A program made the position numbers and the translations under genes. Source: Paenarthrobacter sp. CM16 (lineage in GTDB: Bacteria > Actinomycetota > Actinomycetes > Actinomycetales > Micrococcaceae). From it: a DNA stretch of 41,573 bases. Where the stretch lies: NCBI RefSeq assembly GCF_013179505.1, contig NZ_JABMCX010000003.1, forward strand, positions 1 to 41,573. Direction: 5' to 3'. Below the pieces are notes generated by a model that saw only the letters and a program-made list of their open reading frames with translations, searched no databases and was not told the origin of the DNA. Below, piece by piece: positions 17,737-26,145 of this stretch (positions are counted from its first letter, which is position 1; each line of letters opens with the position of its first letter).

Positions 17737-19140
17737 ATGTCCTCCAGCACACCCCTGACCAGGGCTGCTGACTCGTTCAAGCGCGCTACGGCCGCTGTGA
17801 GCGGCAAGATTCGCGGCGCCCGCACCCCCCGGAACGAGCCGGGCAAGCGTCCTGGCCGTACCGGGAAACCGGGCAAACCCAGCTCCCTGCACCCGGCGGC
17901 CGTGTGGGCCGAAGCCGCTGGAACTGCCGGCGAATTCCTCTCGCCGGTGTGGACCAAGGTCCGCGCTGCCTGGTTGAAGTTCGTGTGGCCGGTCCTGTCC
18001 GTGGTGAGCCTGCTGGGCTGGGTGGTCCTGGCTGCAGCAATCGGACTCTGGTGGGCCGGACAGGCGTGGGGCTGGCAGGAAGCGAAGGCCGCGGCGATGG
18101 TCGCGTTCCTGTTGTTCGTCCTGGCCATTGCCTTCATTGTGGGCCGCTCGGCCTACGGCGTGGTCCTGGACCTTGCCCGCACGCGCGTGGCCGTAGGCGA
18201 TGACGCTGTGGGCAGTATTGCGGTTTCCAACGTCTCCACCAGGCCGTTGCTGCCGGCCGCATTGGAGCTTCCCGTTGGTGCCAATACTGCTGTGTTCCAT
18301 CTGCCCCGCATGAAGCCGGCGCAGGTGCATGAGGACCTCTTCACCATTCCTACGGCCCGGCGTGCCGTGATCGTGGTGGGCCCGGTCCGTTCGGTACGCG
18401 CGGACCCCCTGCACCTTCTCCGCCGTCGCGTCATGTGGACCGAACCTGTGGACCTTTTCGTCCACCCCCGCACGGTGTCGCTGGGCAGCTCTGCCGCCGG
18501 CTTCATCCGCGACCTTGAAGGCATGCCCACCACGGAGCTCTCCAGCGCCGACGTTTCTTTCCATGCCTTGCGGGATTATGTCCCCGGAGATGACCGGCGG
18601 CATATCCACTGGAAGACCACGGCGCGTACCAACAAACTCATGGTCCGCCAGTTCGAAGAAACCCGCCGCGCACACCTCGCCATCGCCCTGTCCATCAATA
18701 CTGACGAATACGATTCCGAGCCTGAGTTTGAAATGGCCATCTCAGTGGCGGCATCCATCGGACGCCAGGCCATCAGCGAACAGCGCGATCTCGACGTCCT
18801 GACCCAAAGAGGACCGCTCCGCTGCGAAACCGGCCGCAACCTGCTGGACGACGCCACCCGCATTGTCGGGGCACCCATGCGGAAGACCGCCGTCGACCTC
18901 GCACGGAACCTCTCAGACGCCGTTCCGAACGCTTCTGTGGTGTTCTTCGTCGTGGGCAGCCATGTCAGCGCGACCCAGCTCCGCACCTGCGCCGCATCCG
19001 TGCCCCCAGGAGTCCGCAGCCTGGCCGTACGCGTCCAACCCGGTACGGCGCCGTCGAGGGCCAACATCGCGGACCTGACCGTCCTCACCGTCGGCGACCT
19101 GGACGACCTCGCCATTGTTCTTCGAAAGGCGGCAGCATGA
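17737..19140 (+). CDS. DUF58 domain membrane protein
   Basis: A 467-aa protein with a basic, Pro/Gly-rich cytosolic N-terminus, two close membrane segments (about 87-107 and 114-134), and a C-terminal DUF58 region. The DUF58 hallmark RDYVPGDDRRHIHWKTTAR lies at residues 279-297, followed by a VWA-like fold reaching the C-terminus. DUF58 proteins are the usual partners of MoxR ATPases and of transglutaminase-like membrane proteins, as seen on both sides here. Its molecular activity is unknown. The start has AAAGG about 8 nt upstream. The stop overlaps the next start by 4 nt (ATGA), so the two are translationally coupled. Confidence 0.9.
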   Translation: MSSSTPLTRAADSFKRATAAVSGKIRGARTPRNEPGKRPGRTGKPGKPSSLHPAAVWAEAAGTAGEFLSPVWTKVRAAWLKFVWPVLSVVSLLGWVVLAAAIGLWWAGQAWGWQEAKAAAMVAFLLFVLAIAFIVGRSAYGVVLDLARTRVAVGDDAVGSIAVSNVSTRPLLPAALELPVGANTAVFHLPRMKPAQVHEDLFTIPTARRAVIVVGPVRSVRADPLHLLRRRVMWTEPVDLFVHPRTVSLGSSAAGFIRDLEGMPTTELSSADVSFHALRDYVPGDDRRHIHWKTTARTNKLMVRQFEETRRAHLAIALSINTDEYDSEPEFEMAISVAASIGRQAISEQRDLDVLTQRGPLRCETGRNLLDDATRIVGAPMRKTAVDLARNLSDAVPNASVVFFVVGSHVSATQLRTCAASVPPGVRSLAVRVQPGTAPSRANIADLTVLTVGDLDDLAIVLRKAAA

Positions 19141-21632
19141 GCACCGTGCCGAACCTTCGCGTGCGTCCCCGCGCCGCCAAGGGAGCCAGGTCCGCAGGCC
19201 GTGCCAACAGCGCCGCCGGCGGGTCGATTTTTGCCGATGGCCGCCCCTTGTGGCACTTCGCGGTGGACTGCGGCGCCTTGGTGGTGCTGCTTTTCCTTGG
19301 AGTCCTCGGCTTCAGCCTGAGTTTCGGAGGGGATCCGCATTATCTGATCGCCGGCCTGGGCGGTGTGCTGCTTGGACTGGGCATCGCTGTCCTGAACGCC
19401 CATCTCCGTTTGGGGCTGTTGATCACCGTCGCCGTGACCTTTGGCGCCTACATGCTGTTCGGCTCCGCGCTTGCTGTCCCTGATTCAGCAGTCTTCGGTG
19501 TCCTGCCGAGCCTTGATTCGTTGCGGACCCTGCTGTTGGGCGTGGTGTTTTCCTGGAAGGACATGCTCACGGTAGGTGTTCCTGTGGGTACAGCCAATGG
19601 CATGCTCATTGTGCCGTTCCTCAGCTCGCTGGTGACCGCCTTGGCCGCTGGTCTGCTGACGTGGCGCCTGAAGAGCCCGTACTGGCCCTTGCTGCCCGTT
19701 TTGGTGTTGTTCGTCACGGGTATTGCCTTCAGCACCAGTGCCGGTTTCCTCAATGTGGAACGCGGTGTTTCCCTGACCATCGTTTCGATCGTATGGGCCA
19801 CGTTCCGGCGCGATGTCCTTCGGCAAAGGAGCACCAAGACTGTCTCGGCCAACAGGCCGGATTCCGACGCCGGTGCCGCGCGCCGCGGCCAGCTCCGCAG
19901 GCTGGGGACTGCTGCAGCCGTGATTGCGGTTGCCGTCGGTGTCACCGCCATCGCCTCGCCGATTGTGACGGCCAGCGATGACCGGAAGGTGCTGCGGAAC
20001 ACGATCGTCCCGCCGTTCGATCCGCGTGACTACATCACTCCCTTGGCCAGCTTCCGGAACTTCGTCAAGGACGAGAAGGACAGCACGCTGTTCACCGTCA
20101 AGGGCTTGCCCAAGGACGCCCGCGTGCGCTTGGCCGCGCTCGATGCCTTCAACGGTTTGAACTACACCATGGATCCCAACAGCTCCGGCAACTTCAGCAA
20201 GGTGGGAGATGCCCGCTCGCTCAATACGCTGGCCGATACCGGGAGCCCGGTAAAAGGGACCAACTACACGTTGGACATCACCATTGAGGACTACCAGGGC
20301 TACTTCGTCCCTGGCGGCCGGCACACCACGGGCATGAGTTTTGCTGACACGTCCGGTGCGGCGTCGGGCCTGTACTTCAATGCCGGCACGGACACCGCGG
20401 TGACCACTAAAGGCCTGGCCAAGGGCGAGAACTACACGGTCCAGGTTGCGGACCCCGGCACCTTGGAGCACGGTCAGCTGACACAGTACGACTTCGCCAA
20501 GCTCACGCTGCCGGAGGCACAGGAAGTGCCGCCGATCGTTGCATCGCAGGCCAACGAATTGTCTGCAGATGCGCCCACGGCCATTGACCGCGTACGGCAG
20601 ATCGAAGCACATTTCCAGAAGAGCGGTGCGTTCAGCAACGGCCTGGTGACGGAGGGACAGCTTCCGAGCCTCCCCGGGCATAGCGCCGCGCGGGTCCGCA
20701 ACATGCTCTCTGCCAAGCAGATGCTGGGCGACGATGAACAGTACGCCGTGTCCATGTCCCTCATGCTCCGGCATCTGGGCATCCCCTCGCGCGTGGTGAT
20801 GGGCTTTTATCCCGATCCCAAGAGCCCCGAAAACGGTGCCGGGGACGTCAAGATCACCGGCAAGGACGTCCACGCCTGGGTTGAGGTGGCTTTTGACCGT
20901 GTGGGCTGGGTTGCCTTCGATCCCACTCCGCCCAAGGACAACGTGCCCATCCCGCCGGATCCGGAGAACAAGTCCAAGCCCAAGCCACAGGTGTTGCAGC
21001 CTCCGCCCCCGCCGCAGGAACCGGCAGACCTTCCGCCGGACTCCACCCCGGATGCCCTGGACGCTGACGAGAAGAAGAACAACCCCTGGCTGTTCTGGGG
21101 TCCGCTGTTGGCCGCCATCGGTGTGGCGCTGATTCCGTTGGGGATCCTCGCCCTGCCACTGCTGCTCATCCTCCTGTTGAAAGCACGACGCCGGAAGGCC
21201 CGTTTCCGTGACGGCCACCCCGCCCAGCGGGTAGGCGGTGGATGGAACGAGGTGATCAGCCTTGCCACCGATATGGGCGCCTCGATCGATACCAAGTCCA
21301 CGCGCCGCGAGTCGGCCACGGTCATCGCGGAGGCGTTCCCGAACGCGGGCGGCACCACCACGATGCTGGCCCACCGCGCCGACGCTGCGGTCTTTGGTGC
21401 CGGCCAGCCGAGCGAGGAGGAGGTCAAGCATTATTGGGAGATCGTGGATTCGTCCTTGACCGACATCACCGGAAGCGTAGGTTTCTGGAAGCGGCAGCAG
21501 GCCCGGTTCTCGCCGCGGTCCCTGTTGTCCGATGGCCGGGCTGCCTTGAGGCGCCGGGAGTTGGGAACCACTGATCCGGCGTCTCGTCGTCGATTCACCT
21601 GGCCGTTCAAGAAGGACACCACCAATGAGTAA
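19137..21632 (+). CDS. TgpA-like membrane transglutaminase homologue lacking catalytic Cys
   Basis: An 831-aa polytopic membrane protein. About seven hydrophobic segments lie between residues 38 and 285. A periplasmic/extracytoplasmic transglutaminase-like domain extends to about 610, followed by a Pro/Lys-rich linker, one last membrane segment (about 655-680) and a cytosolic tail. In the transglutaminase core the His (His579, HAWVEV) and Asp (Asp595, FDPTP) are present, but the usual Cys position reads GDDEQYA, placing Asp533 where Cys is expected. It is therefore probably not a transglutaminase or Cys protease and may be a binding or structural module. It overlaps DUF58 by 4 nt and the RDD/FHA gene by 8 nt. 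Confidence 0.88.
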   Translation: MSTVPNLRVRPRAAKGARSAGRANSAAGGSIFADGRPLWHFAVDCGALVVLLFLGVLGFSLSFGGDPHYLIAGLGGVLLGLGIAVLNAHLRLGLLITVAVTFGAYMLFGSALAVPDSAVFGVLPSLDSLRTLLLGVVFSWKDMLTVGVPVGTANGMLIVPFLSSLVTALAAGLLTWRLKSPYWPLLPVLVLFVTGIAFSTSAGFLNVERGVSLTIVSIVWATFRRDVLRQRSTKTVSANRPDSDAGAARRGQLRRLGTAAAVIAVAVGVTAIASPIVTASDDRKVLRNTIVPPFDPRDYITPLASFRNFVKDEKDSTLFTVKGLPKDARVRLAALDAFNGLNYTMDPNSSGNFSKVGDARSLNTLADTGSPVKGTNYTLDITIEDYQGYFVPGGRHTTGMSFADTSGAASGLYFNAGTDTAVTTKGLAKGENYTVQVADPGTLEHGQLTQYDFAKLTLPEAQEVPPIVASQANELSADAPTAIDRVRQIEAHFQKSGAFSNGLVTEGQLPSLPGHSAARVRNMLSAKQMLGDDEQYAVSMSLMLRHLGIPSRVVMGFYPDPKSPENGAGDVKITGKDVHAWVEVAFDRVGWVAFDPTPPKDNVPIPPDPENKSKPKPQVLQPPPPPQEPADLPPDSTPDALDADEKKNNPWLFWGPLLAAIGVALIPLGILALPLLLILLLKARRRKARFRDGHPAQRVGGGWNEVISLATDMGASIDTKSTRRESATVIAEAFPNAGGTTTMLAHRADAAVFGAGQPSEEEVKHYWEIVDSSLTDITGSVGFWKRQQARFSPRSLLSDGRAALRRRELGTTDPASRRRFTWPFKKDTTNE

Positions 21633-23202
21633 TGAGGCCGAACTCTGCCCGGCCTGCAAGCATGCAGTCCGTCCCGGGGCTGCGTTCTGCACCCAGTGCG
21701 GTTCCCCCCTGAGCAACCGCGGAGCCCGCAAGGAAGGGAACATCAACCACGCCCAAAAGGCGGCTTTGGAGTTCGCAACCCGGCAGGGCCTGCCCGATCC
21801 CGGTAGTATCTCGGTAGTGTCGGCGCCGGCGTCGCCGACGCACCCGGTGCCTTCGGGAGCCACCATCGCGCCGGACCGTATCACTGGGCCAGGGGGAGGG
21901 ACCACCATGACCACCAAGCTCGAGCTGGTGCCCGCATCTGCCGGGAAGAGGCTTGGCGCTGCTGTACTGGACTGGCTGGGCCCCATCGCTGTCCTGGCTA
22001 CCACCTTCGCCATTGGCATCGCCGGCATTACGCAAACCCGCAGGAACGGCTTCATTGTCTATGACACGGGCCTGCTGGTTCTCCTCGGCAGCATCGGCCT
22101 GGGCGTGACAGCGGTCTATGTCTTCGTGCTGCTGGCACTCGAGGCCAAATCCGGCAACACTGTGGGCAACCAACTCATGGGTATCCGAAGCGCCGACGCC
22201 GAGGGCTACGCTCCCGGGGCCGGTGCCGTGTTTGTCCGCGGCATCATCACCGGCGGCGTCCTGCTCCTTGGCGGGATCACCTCGGTGGTCCTTTCCGCCC
22301 TTGGCCTGATTTCCCTGGTCCTGTGGATCGGGCTTCCGTTGATGTTCCTCGGTGTCGTCTGGGCTATCCTCGTGGTGGTTTCCAATGCCTGGGACAAGAA
22401 CGGCAAGCTGCGCGGCTGGCAGGACAAGGCCGCAAAGTCTTTGGTGTTCGACGTCCATGCAGGGCGCAACCCCGTGGCTACCGGAGGTATCCAGGGCCCC
22501 TATAGTTTTGCGCCGATGGATCTGCCTCCGGTGCAGCCGGTTGCTTCCCCGGTACCCTCCGGTGCCGGGCAGTCCACGACGATTCATGCTTCGCCTGCAC
22601 AGGGAACTCACGCGCAGGCGGGCCCTGTGGTGCCGGCAGCCCAGCAACCCTCACATGACCCCAACCAGTGGCGTCCGCCGTCGGCTCCACGGCCACCTGC
22701 GGCAGCACAACAACAGGCACCGGCCACGCAGCAGCCCCACGTCATCCACCCTCAGGTGACGCCGCAACCCCAGGCCGAACAACAACCGTCCGCGCCGGTT
22801 CCCGGCTTTGGAAGCCATCCCGACGACGACGTCGAGCGCACCCAGATGCGCCCGGGCACCGCACGGGCACAAGCGGTCCTGCGGATCCAGGTAGATGACG
22901 GACAGGACGTGCAGCTGGGCGGTTCGTGCCTTTTGGGACGCAATCCTGCCGCACAGCCGGGTGAAGCTGTAGAGCAACTGTTGCCCGTGGTCGATCCCGG
23001 CAGGTCCATCTCCAAAACCCATCTGCATCTTCGGGTCGATGGTGATGGTGTCTGGGTCACGGACCGAAACTCGACCAACGGCAGCGCCGTTACCACGCCC
23101 GATGGCCTCCAGACACGACTCCATCCGGGCCAGCCAGTATTGGTCCGTCCCGGTTCCACCGTCCACTTTGGCGACCGTTCCTTCCACCTAGGACAAGCAT
23201 GA
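21625..23202 (+). CDS. Zinc-ribbon, RDD membrane and FHA domain protein
   Basis: A 525-aa protein. It begins with a four-Cys zinc ribbon (Cys8, Cys11, Cys22, Cys25). An RDD-type membrane domain follows at about 105-285, starting ASAGKRLGAAVLDWL and containing NTVGNQLMGIR. A Pro/Gln/Ala-rich linker precedes a C-terminal FHA domain (about 415-525) with the phospho-Thr pocket signature SISKTHLHL and NSTNG. Just before the FHA domain is Thr406 in DVERTQMRPG, a candidate kinase site placed much as in OdhI/GarA, where a phosphorylated N-terminal Thr binds the protein's own FHA. It is coupled to TgpA (8-nt overlap) and to PP2C (4-nt overlap). Probable role: membrane-bound phospho-Thr reader; transported substrate, if any, unknown. 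Confidence 0.88.
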   Translation: MSNEAELCPACKHAVRPGAAFCTQCGSPLSNRGARKEGNINHAQKAALEFATRQGLPDPGSISVVSAPASPTHPVPSGATIAPDRITGPGGGTTMTTKLELVPASAGKRLGAAVLDWLGPIAVLATTFAIGIAGITQTRRNGFIVYDTGLLVLLGSIGLGVTAVYVFVLLALEAKSGNTVGNQLMGIRSADAEGYAPGAGAVFVRGIITGGVLLLGGITSVVLSALGLISLVLWIGLPLMFLGVVWAILVVVSNAWDKNGKLRGWQDKAAKSLVFDVHAGRNPVATGGIQGPYSFAPMDLPPVQPVASPVPSGAGQSTTIHASPAQGTHAQAGPVVPAAQQPSHDPNQWRPPSAPRPPAAAQQQAPATQQPHVIHPQVTPQPQAEQQPSAPVPGFGSHPDDDVERTQMRPGTARAQAVLRIQVDDGQDVQLGGSCLLGRNPAAQPGEAVEQLLPVVDPGRSISKTHLHLRVDGDGVWVTDRNSTNGSAVTTPDGLQTRLHPGQPVLVRPGSTVHFGDRSFHLGQA

Positions 23203-24122
23203 ATTCACAGCCGGCCACCCCTGCCAACGCCGAAACCGGAGCCCCCGGGGGGCCGTCCTTCGGCCTGAGCTACGGGTACGGGACGGATCGCGGACTCCGG
23301 CGTGAACTGAACGAGGACTCGTTCATCGCTGCCGACCCCGTTTTTGCTGTGGCCGACGGCATGGGTGGGCATGAGGCCGGCGAAATCGCCAGCGGCATGT
23401 GCGTACGGGCCTTGGGCAGTGCCCCCGAACTTGCTGCCGGTGTGCGTACCGCCTCTGCTGCGGATTTGCAGGCCTGCCTGTTGAGGGCCGACGCTGGAAT
23501 CCGCAATGCCACGGGAGCACGCGCAGGAACCACATTGTCCGGCGTGGTGGTGGTGGAACAGATGGGCCTGCCCTACTGGCTGGTGATGAACATCGGCGAT
23601 TCCCGGACCTACCGCCTCAGCCAAGGGGAGTTCACCCAGGTCAGCGTGGACCACTCCGAGGTCCAGGAACTGGTTGATTCCGGAGACATCACTGCCGAGC
23701 AGGCAACCATTCATCCCCGCCGCCACGTAGTGACCCGTGCCTTGGGCACCGGTGATGAGACCGAGGCCGATTTCTGGTTGCTTCCCATCCAGGAAGGCGA
23801 CCGGATCATGATCTGCTCCGACGGCCTCAACGGTGAACTGGGCGATGACCACATGTTCCGCATCCTCAGCACCGTAGCCCATCCCCAGGATGCCGTGGAT
23901 GCGCTGATCCAGGCTGCCCTGCGAAGCGGCGGCCGGGACAACGTCACCGTGATCGTGGTGGACGCCAAGAACGTCTTGAACGACGCCGGCATCGCCACCA
24001 CAGCGCCCCGCCCCGAGGTTGCATCCGAGGTTGAAGAGGACACTCTTCCCCGGGCCTGGGTTAATGGCACGGATGAGCCATCCCCGGCTGACCAGGAGGA
24101 AGGCGCCGATGGCAAGCAGTAA
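23199..24122 (+). CDS. PP2C-type Ser/Thr protein phosphatase
   Basis: A 307-aa soluble metal-dependent phosphatase. All main PPM motifs are present: NEDSF with Asp40, VADGMGGHEAGE with Asp53/Gly54, GTTLSG, NIGDSR, CSDGL with Asp208, and RDNVTVIVVD with Asp247. It should be active and is the expected antagonist of the Ser/Thr kinase encoded 2 kb downstream. Unlike PstP it has no membrane segment. An acidic C-terminal tail of about 50 residues contains Thr282 in EEDTLPRAW, one of the recurring Thr motifs of this cluster. It starts inside the previous gene (ATGA overlap, 4 nt), and the next gene starts 14 nt before its stop. Confidence 0.95.
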   Translation: MNSQPATPANAETGAPGGPSFGLSYGYGTDRGLRRELNEDSFIAADPVFAVADGMGGHEAGEIASGMCVRALGSAPELAAGVRTASAADLQACLLRADAGIRNATGARAGTTLSGVVVVEQMGLPYWLVMNIGDSRTYRLSQGEFTQVSVDHSEVQELVDSGDITAEQATIHPRRHVVTRALGTGDETEADFWLLPIQEGDRIMICSDGLNGELGDDHMFRILSTVAHPQDAVDALIQAALRSGGRDNVTVIVVDAKNVLNDAGIATTAPRPEVASEVEEDTLPRAWVNGTDEPSPADQEEGADGKQ

Positions 24123-26145
24123 CCTTTCGCTGACCCGCTACCAGCAGGGTGACTGGTTTGGCGTGGTGCGGAACGGAACCGTGGTGCTCCTTGGCCCGGA
24201 CACCCCGCATGCGCTGATCGATACCGTTTGGGAGTTGCTGGACTCAGCTCCCGAGGCCCATGAGGTCCTTCACGAAGTGACGGATGCCTTTGGCGTTTCA
24301 CTGAGCCGCATCCCTCCGTTCGGGATCATCGATTCCAAGGATGCGCTCCGTGTTTTCCTCCGTGGTGATCTCGAATTGCTGGTCCAGTCCGAATCGGGCG
24401 CCGAGGAGCTCACCGGCCGTGATGTGACCACCTGGACGGAGCGCCGGCTTGCCGGCGTAACCTCCTACAGTCTCCGGATCGGTGGCGGCTCAGCCTCGGA
24501 CATGCCGTTGAACAGCCTTCCCCTGGCGGAGGGTGTGGTGCTGTTGTCAGTCCTGGAAGCCGCCGGCGCACCAGCCCGCGAGGCAGGTCCTGCCATCCAT
24601 GCTGCCGCCGTCCCGCTGGCGGAACCGAAGGAACCGGCAAAGGACAGGGAAGAGCAGCCCGCGGTTCAGGACCGGGTTTCCGATGAGACCATGATCGGTT
24701 ACACAGAGGCTGACCTTGGGCTGACCATCGCACCGGGCCAACTCTCCGCCGGCCAGCTCTCCAACGGCCAGCCCTCCGACAACCGGGCCTCAGGTGGCCA
24801 GTCGGCGGCCGGCGAGTCTGCCGAAACCGACGAGTCTGCCGAAACCGACGAGTCTGCCGAAACCGACGAATCTCCGGAAGCCTACGGGTCTCCGGACGCC
24901 GGAGCGGTTGCCGGTGGGGCACTGGCTTCCATGTCATCAGCCTCGGCGGGGGAAATCCCTGCGGTAGTTGAGTCTTCGCAACCGGGAGCGCTCCCGCATC
25001 CCGATCACCTGCAAGGCCAGGAAAAGGACGACGAAACCGGGAAAGCGGCGGCTGCGGAGCCATCCGTCCACGATCCAGCGGTGGAGGACGCCCGGGAAGA
25101 GTCGGGGGCCCCTGTCCACACCAGCACCACCGATCCGTTGTTGCCCACGTTGGAAAACACCACCAACTACGATCACTTGTGGGACAAAACGGTGATGCGG
25201 AACATTGAAGACGCCGCTGTCCGGGCGGAAGAAGACTCCGACGACCACGACGCCCCTGCATCCAAAACGCCGGATGCTCCCCAGGCCTACACTCCGGAAA
25301 CCCCTGTTGAGCAACTCCCTGCTCCGGAGCCGGCAGCCCGGGAATCCGTTGAGCAACCCGCGGCAGCCCCGCAAGGGTCCGGGCTGATCGATTCCGTGCC
25401 CTGGCTCCGCAGCAGCCCCGCCACGCCGGAGGCAGCCAGTGCCCCGCCTGGGCTTTCGAGCATGCCTGCCATGCCAGCTACAGGTACGGCCCCATCCACG
25501 GGAGCTGGCCCTTCACAGCCAGGTACGGACCCTGCCCCGCAGCTTCCGGGCGGCTGGCCGCCTGCCGGCGTCGTCGACGAGGATTCAGACCATGACGGCC
25601 AAACCATCATGAAGAGCAGCCTGGTTGCTGACCCTGCGGATGCAGCCAGTCCCGGGCCTGATGTTCCGAACGCCGCGGTTGCCAACGGGCCCAGCGTCCT
25701 TGCAAGGGTGTGCCCGCAAGGGCACGCAAATCCGCCTACGTACCCGCAGTGTTCCGTTTGTGGCACCGCATTGTCCGGCGATGCGCAGCAGGTCCCGCGT
25801 CCATGTCTTGGCCGGATGCGCCTTTCCACAGGTGAGCTGATTGATCTTGACCAGTCGCTGATCATTGGACGGCAACCTTCCGTTTCCCGTGTCCAGGGCG
25901 GCACCATGCCCAAGCTGGTGCAGGTGGAGAGTCCCGGTGGGGACATCTCCCGCTCCCACGTCGAGGTCAGGTTGGAAGGTTGGCACGTCATGTTGTGCGA
26001 CCTGAAGGCAACCAACGGAACAGTGTTGATCAGGGAAGGCCAGGCACCCCGCCGGCTTGCCCAAAACGAGATGGCCATCCTGTTGGACGGCGACATCGCC
26101 GAGTTGGGTGACGACATTTCATTGCGTTTCGAGGAGATTCTTTGA
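24109..26145 (+). CDS. Zinc-ribbon/FHA protein with long disordered linker
   Basis: A 678-aa cytosolic protein. An N-terminal conserved domain of about 145 residues that I cannot name (it starts with LSLTRYQQGDWFGVVRNG) is followed by a very long acidic, Pro/Ser/Thr/Ala-rich linker. A treble-type zinc ribbon (Cys535, His539, Cys548, Cys551; CPQGH...CSVCG) and a C-terminal FHA domain (about 560-678; DISRSHVEV, ATNGT) close it. The linker carries three Thr motifs: Thr194 (DETMIG), Thr361 (DKTVMRN) and Thr499 (GQTIMKS). I chose the ATG at 24109 because AGGAGGAAGG (24094-24103) precedes it by 5 nt; the upstream frame lies within the phosphatase gene. Likely a multisite kinase substrate and FHA adaptor. 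Confidence 0.85.
   Translation: MASSNLSLTRYQQGDWFGVVRNGTVVLLGPDTPHALIDTVWELLDSAPEAHEVLHEVTDAFGVSLSRIPPFGIIDSKDALRVFLRGDLELLVQSESGAEELTGRDVTTWTERRLAGVTSYSLRIGGGSASDMPLNSLPLAEGVVLLSVLEAAGAPAREAGPAIHAAAVPLAEPKEPAKDREEQPAVQDRVSDETMIGYTEADLGLTIAPGQLSAGQLSNGQPSDNRASGGQSAAGESAETDESAETDESAETDESPEAYGSPDAGAVAGGALASMSSASAGEIPAVVESSQPGALPHPDHLQGQEKDDETGKAAAAEPSVHDPAVEDAREESGAPVHTSTTDPLLPTLENTTNYDHLWDKTVMRNIEDAAVRAEEDSDDHDAPASKTPDAPQAYTPETPVEQLPAPEPAARESVEQPAAAPQGSGLIDSVPWLRSSPATPEAASAPPGLSSMPAMPATGTAPSTGAGPSQPGTDPAPQLPGGWPPAGVVDEDSDHDGQTIMKSSLVADPADAASPGPDVPNAAVANGPSVLARVCPQGHANPPTYPQCSVCGTALSGDAQQVPRPCLGRMRLSTGELIDLDQSLIIGRQPSVSRVQGGTMPKLVQVESPGGDISRSHVEVRLEGWHVMLCDLKATNGTVLIREGQAPRRLAQNEMAILLDGDIAELGDDISLRFEEIL
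24814..24867 (+). repeat. Three perfect 18-bp tandem copies encoding ESAETD
   Basis: The unit GAGTCTGCCGAAACCGAC occurs three times without mismatch (24814, 24832, 24850) and decays into related codons to about 24900. It encodes an acidic Ser/Thr-containing hexapeptide in the disordered linker of the FHA protein. Copy number is likely to vary between strains. Confidence 0.9.

Noticed and set aside
19485-22055. Long open frame of 856 codons on the minus strand opposite the TgpA-like gene
   Set aside because: It is the GC-biased shadow of a well-supported plus-strand gene; its translation is His/Arg/Gly-rich, has no recognisable domain and crosses the TgpA/RDD gene boundary.
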